This document shows, piece by piece, positions 1-5,033 of a stretch of DNA of 9,847 nt. The first letter of the stretch is position 1. Every line of letters begins with the position of its first letter. This DNA is from Candidatus Caldarchaeum sp. (lineage in GTDB: Archaea; Thermoproteota; Nitrososphaeria_A; Caldarchaeales; Caldarchaeaceae), in contig JANWZU010000202.1 in NCBI GenBank assembly GCA_025054795.1, positions 1-9,847 on the forward strand. The letters are read 5' to 3'. The notes beneath the pieces were generated by a model, which was not told the origin of the DNA, did no database searches, and saw only the letters and a list, made by a program, of their open reading frames with translations. The position numbers and the translations under genes were made by a program.

Positions 1-846
1 TTCGACACATTCATCGAGGAAAGCATAGCTGCCAAAGTCTTCCGCTTCATCACCATGGGCTCCGACATCGTCAAATTCTACGCCAAAGCAGGAGCTTTGA
101 ACGTCTACGCACCACAAGAGGGAACGACGCCGCCCGAAACAAAGCTGACCTTCGACCCACCCATAGTGCTGGAAGCACGTGAGCTGCGGGCTGTGAGCAG
201 AATATCGGACGTCGCCGAGGAGGAGAGCGTCGTAGACCTCGTCGCCATGACCGTCGAAGACATGGCCAGAAGCATAGCCGACGCAGTCGACAAAAACGTC
301 TTCAGAGGACGTGGAGACGGCTCAGACGCCTATAACCTCTTCACAGGCCTTCAGTACGCCGACACCGTCGCAGGAAGCGAGACAACCACCACCGACGTGG
401 AGAGGGCGGCTTTGACCGTTGAGCACGTCAACAAGGCTGTGGCCGCTCTCGAGGAGCTGGGATACAGGGACGACCTCGTGATGTTCATCCATCCAAGGAC
501 GGCTCTGCATCTGAGGAACGACTTGGCTGAGAAGGGCCTCGAGTCGATAAGCGGCGACGTTCTTAGGACGGGCGAGGTGAGCGCAGTCTTCGGGTTGAAG
601 AAGGTCTACGTCACGACGCATCTGGCGAAGAGAAACTACAGCAGCAGCGACTCGACGAAGGTCAGCGACGTGGTGATATGCCATGCACGGGATGCGGGAG
701 TGGGAGGATACCGGAGGACTCTACGTGTCGAGAGGGACAGAGACGTCGAAGCGGGGTTGACGAAGGTCGCTGCGAGCATAAGGTTCGCATGGAAGATAGC
801 GAGGACAGACGCCGTACACATCATCAAAAACGCCTTAGCAGAGTAG
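1..846 (+). CDS. Major capsid protein, HK97 fold (5' partial)
   Basis: The frame is open from the first base, so the gene starts upstream of the window and the Met at 55 is internal; 281 codons are visible before TAG at 844-846. The protein would be the main shell subunit of an icosahedral head. Supporting features are the pattern of a long helix-rich middle (about residues 75-110, 'VEDMARSIADAVDKNVFRG'), a segment 'VMFIHPRTALHLRND' like the P-domain of many HK97-type capsid proteins, a 'VFGLKKVYVTTHL' strand, and a C-terminal strand-rich end. The next genes are a connector and a tail terminator-like gene, the canonical order after a capsid gene. No protease or scaffold is visible because the upstream part is outside the window. 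The alternative, another virion protein of the same fold such as an encapsulin-like shell, is less likely given the tail genes. Confidence 0.8.
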   Translation, partial: FDTFIEESIAAKVFRFITMGSDIVKFYAKAGALNVYAPQEGTTPPETKLTFDPPIVLEARELRAVSRISDVAEEESVVDLVAMTVEDMARSIADAVDKNVFRGRGDGSDAYNLFTGLQYADTVAGSETTTTDVERAALTVEHVNKAVAALEELGYRDDLVMFIHPRTALHLRNDLAEKGLESISGDVLRTGEVSAVFGLKKVYVTTHLAKRNYSSSDSTKVSDVVICHARDAGVGGYRRTLRVERDRDVEAGLTKVAASIRFAWKIARTDAVHIIKNALAE

Positions 847-850
847 TCTT

Positions 851-862
851 ACCCCTATAACA
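851..862 (+). promoter_or_regulatory. TATA-box promoter for the connector gene
   Basis: The sequence ACCCCTATAACA lies in the short gap after the capsid gene. Its TATAA core (856-860) is centred 27 bp before the ATG at 885, the spacing expected of an archaeal TATA box driving a leaderless transcript. A nearly identical string precedes the tail tube gene at 3241-3251, which strengthens the call. No Shine-Dalgarno sequence is seen before 885. Confidence 0.55.
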
Positions 863-883
863 TTTTTTCACACCAACCTTTTT
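863..883 (+). terminator. Oligo-T tracts after the capsid gene
   Basis: Six T (863-868) and five T (879-883) lie on the coding strand just after the capsid stop codon. Archaeal RNA polymerase terminates at such tracts without a hairpin, so capsid transcripts could end here while the connector transcript starts from its own promoter. No stem-loop is seen. The tracts are short, so termination may be partial. Confidence 0.35.
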
Positions 884-884
884 C

Positions 885-1709
885 ATGCGCTACGTCTCCG
901 TGCGAGATGTAAGAACACACAACGGATGGATGCCTTTCGAAGCACGTAGGCAGCCGCTGAAGAGGCTGGATGAAACAACCTTCCAGACGCAGCACAGGCC
1001 GCTCGTCGACGCCGACTGGGACGGGACGCTGATAGACGACGTGGCTGTTTTCCTCGACGGCGAACAGGTTGAGCCCGAAGCCATAGACCCCGACATAGGC
1101 TTGGTCTCCATCTACCCTCCTCCATCCCAGGCTGCAAGGGTTGAGGCCAGCTACTACTGGCATCCAGTAGGCGACAGCGAGGTTCAGCTTGCTGTCGAAG
1201 CGGCTGAAGCCGAGGTCGAGGCTTTAACGGGCACGGTCTTCAAACCCCATCCAAAGGTCGAACGTGTTGTCGTAAGCCGTGGAAGAACCTTCAACCTCTC
1301 AGAGCCCGTGCTCAGCCTGCTCAGCGTCAAAGTCTACGACCACGCTGGAAACCTCCTCGACAGCGACGCACCAGCCGAAGTACTAGACCCGCAGACAGGC
1401 CTCATCCGCATACCGGCCTCAGCGGGCGAGCCCCGGCCACCATGGTATCTCTCACACCCCTTCGAAGTCGAGGCCGTATACCAAGCAGGCTACGCCCAAA
1501 CACCTCCAACCGTCAAACAAGCCGTCATCACCCTCGCATCGTACATCATCCTCACGAAGCTTCAGAGGAGCTTAAGCTTCGCAGCCGACTACGGCGGAGC
1601 GGTCGTGGCGGGTTTTACGGCGGAGGATTTGGAGAGACGCCTCAGCTTTCTGAGGCAGGAGGTCGACCGTGTTAAGCAGACTCTTCCGAGGAGAGTGGGA
1701 AGAGTTTGA
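885..1709 (+). CDS. Head-tail connector (gp6-like adaptor)
   Basis: The 274-residue protein would sit under the portal and join head to tail. The C-terminal two thirds (about 100-265) follow the gp6/adaptor pattern: a helix ending in 'AEVEALTG', a strand pair with 'LSEPVLSLLSVKVYD', the turn 'LDPQTGLIRI', 'VEAVYQAGYAQTPP', then a long helix 'VKQAVITLASYIILTKL' and a second charged helix. It is longer than most adaptors because an N-terminal segment (about 35-95) carries a second copy of the D-P-x-x-G-L-[VI]-x-I ... V-E-A-x-Y element (68-92 against 168-199). The ATG at 885 fits the TATA box 27 bp upstream as a leaderless start. It overlaps the next gene by 4 bp. Family assignment is by pattern; the neck role comes from position. 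Confidence 0.7.
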   Translation: MRYVSVRDVRTHNGWMPFEARRQPLKRLDETTFQTQHRPLVDADWDGTLIDDVAVFLDGEQVEPEAIDPDIGLVSIYPPPSQAARVEASYYWHPVGDSEVQLAVEAAEAEVEALTGTVFKPHPKVERVVVSRGRTFNLSEPVLSLLSVKVYDHAGNLLDSDAPAEVLDPQTGLIRIPASAGEPRPPWYLSHPFEVEAVYQAGYAQTPPTVKQAVITLASYIILTKLQRSLSFAADYGGAVVAGFTAEDLERRLSFLRQEVDRVKQTLPRRVGRV

Positions 1710-2086
1710 GGCCTTTGACGGAGGTTTTGGAGAAGGTCGTCGAAGAAGTGAGTAAAGCAGCCGGTTTGAAAGCCAGCGTAGGCTGGAAACCAGACATCAC
1801 GCATCCAGCCATAACCTTGCAGATGCGCAGCTGCGAAATCACACCCCTCGACATCACCTCCTCGAAACACCTGCTGGACATCAGCATCCAGATAGACGTG
1901 TGGCACACAAGCCCGCTCGCCAGAGACAAGACGGCGGACAGCCTGATACAGCATTTCGAAGAGGAGAGAAGCCGGTTGGCTGAGGAGCTTGGGCTCTGCG
2001 GCTTCGGGTTCGAGGCCGCCGCAGACATGGATGAGGAGCATGGTTTCAGGAAGATGCTGCTGCTGAGGCTGAAGACGGTGGGATGA
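1706..2086 (+). CDS. Putative tail terminator / tail completion protein
   Basis: The 126-residue protein starts at TTG 1706, overlapping the TGA of the connector gene (TTGA). A purine-rich stretch, GGAGAGTGGGAAGAG, just upstream can serve as ribosome binding site, so translation is probably coupled. The layout is that of small tail-terminator proteins, which cap the tail tube and link it to the neck: an N-terminal helix, a strand ending in 'ITLQMRSCEITPL', then 'LLDISIQIDVWHTSPLARDKTADSLIQHFEEE' (a strand followed by a helix) and a final strand 'GFRKMLLLRLKTVG'. Position between connector and tail tube supports this. A head-completion (stopper) role is possible, since no separate stopper gene is recognised. 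Confidence 0.55.
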   Translation: MRPLTEVLEKVVEEVSKAAGLKASVGWKPDITHPAITLQMRSCEITPLDITSSKHLLDISIQIDVWHTSPLARDKTADSLIQHFEEERSRLAEELGLCGFGFEAAADMDEEHGFRKMLLLRLKTVG

Positions 2087-2087
2087 G

Positions 2088-2390
2088 ATGTGCATCTTCA
2101 GAGTTTTGAGAGGCAGGAACTACTTCTGCGGCAAACGCTACCCCCTGCCATGTACCCCCAACGTCTGCCCCTTCGGCGAAATCCTCTGGCAAAGCTTGGT
2201 CAACAGAGACTTCAAGCCCTCGAGATACTGGCTGATGCCCTCCATGGAGCACGTCGACACATCCGATGAAGCTTGGAGAGGCTTGGCTTCCGGAGAAGCC
2301 CTGTACGTGGTCAAGCAGATCGTTTACAGGGTCGGTGCGGTGGATGGCGTCCAGCTTCGAAAAGGCTCTGAGTGCGGTAAGGTTTCTTGA
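2088..2390 (+). CDS. Unknown 100-residue Cys-containing protein
   Basis: I do not recognise a family. The ATG lies 1 bp after the previous stop, and third codon positions are strongly C-biased as in neighbouring genes, so the frame is real. Five cysteines occur: C2, a cluster C14, C22 and C27 ('YFCGKRYPLPCTPNVCPFG'), and C96. The cluster could bind a metal or form disulfides. The second half is helical with a 'GEALYVVKQIVYRVG' stretch. It overlaps the start of the protease gene by 47 bp if that gene begins at 2344. Its place directly before the protease suggests a partner, propeptide-like inhibitor or substrate, but that is inference from position only. Confidence 0.7.
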   Translation: MCIFRVLRGRNYFCGKRYPLPCTPNVCPFGEILWQSLVNRDFKPSRYWLMPSMEHVDTSDEAWRGLASGEALYVVKQIVYRVGAVDGVQLRKGSECGKVS

Positions 2391-3249
2391 GGTGGAGGAG
2401 CGGTACGGCGGCGGCGGGCTGAGGGTTGTTTTCATAGACAGCGGCTGCGGCAGAGACCTGCCCCTCAAAGACTGTGTAAACCTTTCGAACAACTCGGTTG
2501 TCGACACAGACGACCACGGCGCCCACGTCCACGCCATACTCGCCTCGATGCTCCCCGACGCCGAGCTCATCCTCGTCAAAGTTCCCGAAACCCTGCCCGA
2601 CAACCTCCTGATAACAGCGCTCAACGAAGCCATGAAGCTGTCGCCACACATCATCAGCCTCTCCATCACAAGCGAAGTCCCCAGCGACGGCTCAGACCCA
2701 ACCTCAACCTACGTCAACCACGTAGCCGAAAAATCGCTCGTCGCAGTCTCGGCGGGAAACGGAGGGCCCCGGATGATGAGCATCGGCTCGCCGGCCGTGG
2801 CTGAAGGCGCTTTGACGGTTGGAGCCGCAGACGTGCGTGGAAGGCTTTGGAGAAGGTCAAGCAGAGGGCCCACGCTCGACGGAAGATGGAAGCCCAACGT
2901 GGTAGCTCCGACAGGATTCACACCGCCTCATGCGAAGAGCAGGAAGGAGGTGTGGGGGACGAGCTTCGCAGCACCGATAGCCGCAGCCGTGGCGGCGCCG
3001 CTGGTCAAGCAGCTCAGCTCCCCCGCAGCCGCTGCAAAAATCCTAGAGCTCACAGCATCCTCCGTAGACATCCACGCAGCTCCTCCGCCGACGCTGACAG
3101 GCCTCCGCAAAGCCTCGCTGATTAGAAAGCTGATACACAACTGGCCCCATCTCTACGACCCACGCAACTTCGCAGGAATGGGGATGGTCAACGCAGCCGC
3201 AGCCCTAAAACTAGCCGAGACCCTGCGGAGCTGCTTCTCAACCCTATAA
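2344..3249 (+). CDS. Subtilisin-like serine protease (S8 family)
   Basis: The 301-residue protein has the full subtilase active site: Asp32 in 'VVFIDSG', His58 in 'DDHGAHVHAI', oxyanion Asn139 in 'VAVSAGNGGP' and Ser207 in 'GTSFAAP'. It should be an active endopeptidase. No signal peptide or membrane segment is visible, so it acts in the cytoplasm or within the virion. There is little room for an N-terminal propeptide. The start is uncertain: ATG 2344 is used here; GTG 2335 and GTG 2392 (1 bp after the upstream stop) are also in frame, and the open frame reaches back to ATG 2266, but that part is better explained by the upstream gene. It sits between neck and tail tube genes, where a protease is not expected; capsid maturation proteases are normally other folds encoded before the capsid gene. 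Its stop codon overlaps the tail tube promoter. Confidence 0.9.
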   Translation: MASSFEKALSAVRFLEVEERYGGGGLRVVFIDSGCGRDLPLKDCVNLSNNSVVDTDDHGAHVHAILASMLPDAELILVKVPETLPDNLLITALNEAMKLSPHIISLSITSEVPSDGSDPTSTYVNHVAEKSLVAVSAGNGGPRMMSIGSPAVAEGALTVGAADVRGRLWRRSSRGPTLDGRWKPNVVAPTGFTPPHAKSRKEVWGTSFAAPIAAAVAAPLVKQLSSPAAAAKILELTASSVDIHAAPPPTLTGLRKASLIRKLIHNWPHLYDPRNFAGMGMVNAAAALKLAETLRSCFSTL

Positions 3250-3251
3250 CA
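3241..3251 (+). promoter_or_regulatory. TATA-box promoter for the tail tube gene
   Basis: The string ACCCTATAACA matches the element before the connector gene (851-862) apart from one C. Its TATA core is centred about 26 bp before ATG 3273, again pointing to a leaderless transcript. It overlaps the protease TAA stop (3247-3249). A separate promoter makes sense for the tail tube protein, which is needed in many copies. Confidence 0.55.
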
Positions 3252-3272
3252 GATATCTACAGAAAAACGGCC

Positions 3273-4163
3273 ATGGTTTACAGAAAGCTTGTCTCCTACG
3301 GCGAGGAGACCTCTTACGGACAGACGCCCGACGACGTCTCAAAATGGATAGGCGGCGTCGCCAGTTTCAACGGAGGAGTTGAGCTGGCTTCCGAGGACAT
3401 AGCTGTCCTCAACGGCTTGCGGAGGACGTCGACGGTTGTCCACGGCTTGAACGCATCGCCTTCGCTGGAGTTCTACGTCCAGAGCGCACGCTTCCTCAAA
3501 TACGGCTTCGGAAAAACAACCGACACAGGCTCCTCACCTCCCTACACGCACTTGCTGGAGATAGCAGACGGCTACGAGCTCCCATCCATAACCATACTCG
3601 AGCAAAGGCTTGGCGGCACCTCCCACGGCTTCCTGTACAACGGCTGCAGAGCCGACAAACTCACCCTTAGCTGGGAGGAGGACGGTCTTCTGCAGGCCTC
3701 GATGGACTTCAACTCGACGAAAGTCGTCAAAACAACAACCTTGCCCGCCGTGGAGCCTGACACACGCAGCTACTTCAAAGCTTCGTCGAAAACCGTCGAG
3801 GTCAACAACGTCCAAATAGGCTACGTCGTCTCAGGCAGCGTCACAATCACCAACAACCACACAGCCTTCCCACGGTCCGGAGACTTCCCCACGAGACACG
3901 TCGCAGGCAACGCCTCAGCCGAAGCAGAGCTGGAGCTCTACTACATCGACAGCAGCCTCTTCGACCTGATGACGTCAAAAACACGCTTCGACGTAAGAAT
4001 AAAGTTCACCAGAAGCCCTCAGGACTACGTCGAGCTAAGGCTAGAAGACTGCGTCTGCAGCGTCGAGTCAGAGCTGGCCGCCGAGGGAGAGTTGATGCAG
4101 ACGGTTTCGCTAAAACCCGACTCGGTCTCAGTAGTAGCCGTCGACGACACGCCGAGCTACTGA
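3273..4163 (+). CDS. Major tail tube protein
   Basis: The 296-residue protein is predicted to form the hexameric rings of the tail tube. The start 'YRKLVSYGEETSYGQTPD...WIGGV', the phrase 'SPSLEFYVQSARFLKYGFG' followed by 'YTHLLEIADGYELPSITI', and 'GCRADKLTLSWEEDGLLQASMDFNS' follow the archaeal/bacterial tail tube pattern of paired beta sheets with a linking helix. The C-terminal part ('VNNVQIGYVVSGSVTITNNH', 'DYVELRLEDCVCS') continues the beta-rich fold. No transmembrane or signal segment is present. It precedes a tail assembly chaperone, the standard order. The ATG is placed 26 bp after a TATA box. Confidence 0.8.
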   Translation: MVYRKLVSYGEETSYGQTPDDVSKWIGGVASFNGGVELASEDIAVLNGLRRTSTVVHGLNASPSLEFYVQSARFLKYGFGKTTDTGSSPPYTHLLEIADGYELPSITILEQRLGGTSHGFLYNGCRADKLTLSWEEDGLLQASMDFNSTKVVKTTTLPAVEPDTRSYFKASSKTVEVNNVQIGYVVSGSVTITNNHTAFPRSGDFPTRHVAGNASAEAELELYYIDSSLFDLMTSKTRFDVRIKFTRSPQDYVELRLEDCVCSVESELAAEGELMQTVSLKPDSVSVVAVDDTPSY

Positions 4164-4168
4164 CGGAC

Positions 4169-4528
4169 ATGAACACTCCTCCGCCGCCGGACGAGCTGAA
4201 GAAAGCCACACATCCGTCCAGCCTCTTCAAACGGAGCGTCGAGGTTGAGGTTGCTGGAGTCAGGTTTGTGGTGAGGAGGATGACGCTGGCTGAGGAGCTT
4301 GAATGGTATGCGGAGCGGGACAGGATAATGGCCGAGGATGGGCTGAGCCACGTCGAGAAAGTGGTGAAGGTCTGGGACATGCTTCTCAGGCGTGTCGTCG
4401 CCGAGCCGAAGCTAAGCTCCTACGTCGAAGAACTGCCGACGCCTGTCGTGGCCCATCTCGTACAGGTTATCACGGAGCTGCATCTGTGGAACATGGGTTT
4501 TCGCACATCGCCGCAGGCATCAGGCTGA
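4169..4528 (+). CDS. Tail assembly chaperone, short form
   Basis: This is the zero-frame product of 119 residues, beginning 5 bp after the tail tube stop. It is a charged, mostly helical protein ('MTLAEELEWYAERDRIMAEDG', 'VEKVVKVWDMLLRRVVAEP') as expected of the G-type chaperone that binds the tape measure protein before the tube forms around it. It is placed exactly between tail tube and later tail genes. Reading past the heptamer at 4495-4501 gives only eight further residues (RTSPQASG) before TGA 4526-4528. The family has low sequence conservation, so position, size and the frameshift signal carry the call. Confidence 0.7.
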   Translation: MNTPPPPDELKKATHPSSLFKRSVEVEVAGVRFVVRRMTLAEELEWYAERDRIMAEDGLSHVEKVVKVWDMLLRRVVAEPKLSSYVEELPTPVVAHLVQVITELHLWNMGFRTSPQASG

Positions 4529-4674
4529 ACCATGCCTACGACTACTTCCTCCTCGCCGAAAAATACGGCTGGACGCATCGTGAAATACTCAGCCTCACGA
4601 GAGCCGAAGCCCTCTACTACCTCCTCGCACCCGTCGCCTTCGAAAAACAGATGCGGAGGAAGCAGAGGAAATGA
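4169..4674 (+). CDS. Tail assembly chaperone, -1 frameshift fusion (GT-like)
   Basis: Read as 4169-4501 joined to 4501-4674, this gives 111 codons plus 57 codons in the -1 frame, a 168-residue protein. The extension begins 'SHIAAGIRLNHAYDYFLLAEKYGWTH' and ends 'EKQMRRKQRK'; it has a compact helical look and codon bias like real genes, and has no convincing start of its own (its only upstream Met, at 4303, lies deep in the zero-frame gene). Lambda-type phages make a G/GT pair by the same -1 slip, in which the T part recruits the tail tube protein. The extension's stop overlaps the next start (ATGA). An assembly frameshift error is the alternative, but the perfect slippery site argues against it. 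Confidence 0.75.
4495..4501 (+). promoter_or_regulatory. -1 ribosomal frameshift slippery heptamer
   Basis: G GGT TTT fits X XXY YYZ in the chaperone reading frame (codons ATG GGT TTT). After slipping, GGG and TTT are both acceptable pairings for the same two tRNAs, and the next -1 codon is TCG at 4501-4503. The heptamer lies inside the window where both frames are open, 25 bp before the zero-frame stop. Lambda uses the related GGGAAAG. Confidence 0.75.
4512..4540 (+). promoter_or_regulatory. Possible frameshift-stimulating hairpin
   Basis: CGCAGGCAT (4512-4520) can pair with ATGCCTACG (4532-4540): eight pairs with one C/A mismatch and an 11-nt loop. It begins 10 nt after the heptamer, slightly further than the usual 5-9 nt. 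It spans the zero-frame stop codon, so it may stall ribosomes at the slip site. Pairing was found by eye; no folding energy was computed. Confidence 0.4.
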
Positions 4675-4979
4675 TAAAAGTTAAGGGAATCGAAGCTACG
4701 GCCGCCGGCCTGCTGAAGCTGCGTGAAGAAGCGAGGGCCAAGGTCGACGAATACCTCGGCAGGCTTGCCGACAGCATAGCGGGGAGGGCCCGGCAGAACG
4801 CACCAGTCAGAACAGGCAGGCTGCGGCAGAGCATCGAAGCCCGAAAGACAGCGCCTCTTCAGCACGTCGTCGAAGCATCTGCACCTTACGCCGGATACGT
4901 CGAACACGGAACGTCCAAAACACCTCCGCGAAGGTTCATGCAGAACGCCGTGGCCCAAACACTCGAAAACCCGCCCTGA
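4671..4979 (+). CDS. HK97 gp10-like virion protein
   Basis: The 102-residue protein carries the gp10 signature: an N-terminal amphipathic helical region, 'AGRARQNAPVRTGRLRQSIEAR', then 'ASAPYAGYVEHGTSKTPPRRFMQNAV'. The family belongs to the head-tail interface or tail of many siphoviruses. ATG 4671 overlaps the stop of the chaperone extension and is preceded by GGAGGAAGCAGAGGAA, a good ribosome binding site. Its place is odd: in HK97-type genomes it comes before the tail tube gene, whereas here it follows the chaperone. It is the last structural gene before the cargo block. Confidence 0.8.
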   Translation: MIKVKGIEATAAGLLKLREEARAKVDEYLGRLADSIAGRARQNAPVRTGRLRQSIEARKTAPLQHVVEASAPYAGYVEHGTSKTPPRRFMQNAVAQTLENPP

Positions 4980-4990
4980 CCCTCCCTATT

Positions 4991-5000
4991 TGTTTAAGTA
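4991..5000 (+). promoter_or_regulatory. TATA-like box for the ATPase gene
   Basis: TGTTTAAGTA is the only AT-rich run in the 54-bp gap before the ATPase. Counting about 26 bp puts the transcript start near 5022, inside the second palindrome and about 12 nt before the TTG start. The first palindrome overlaps the box, a layout suited to repression. Confidence 0.4.
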
Positions 5001-5033
5001 TCAGGGGTGATACCTATGTATCAGGGGTGATAC
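4998..5033 (+). repeat. Two tandem 16-bp palindromes, likely operator
   Basis: GTATCAGGGGTGATAC occurs twice, at 4998-5013 and 5018-5033. Each copy is a perfect 6-bp inverted repeat (GTATCA/TGATAC) around GGGG. The two copies start exactly 20 bp apart, about two helical turns, so they face the same side of the DNA. The second ends immediately before the TTG start codon and the first touches the TATA-like box. This is typical of a repressor operator; a recognition site for movement of the ATPase gene is another possibility. No further copies are seen in the window. Confidence 0.75.

Noticed and set aside
55..57. ATG at 55 as the capsid gene start
   Set aside because: The frame is open and protein-like (FDTFIEESIAAKVFRFIT) up to the first base, and HK97-type capsid proteins need more N-terminal sequence, so the gene begins outside the window.
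1589..2095. Minus-strand open frame (168 codons) opposite the connector and terminator genes
   Set aside because: No motif, no ribosome binding site or promoter, and fully antisense to supported genes.
2266..2343. Protease start at ATG 2266
   Set aside because: The added residues (MKLGEAWLPEKPCTWSSRSFTG...) do not look like a subtilase N-terminus, and these bases are better explained by the strongly coding upstream frame.
2046..2669. Long minus-strand open frame (207 codons) across the protease region
   Set aside because: It lies antisense to genes with recognisable motifs, and its product is low-complexity Ser/Arg-rich with no family pattern; it reflects the base bias of the + strand genes.
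4998..5033. CRISPR array
   Set aside because: Only two copies of a 16-bp palindrome with a 4-bp gap; there are no spacers of normal length.
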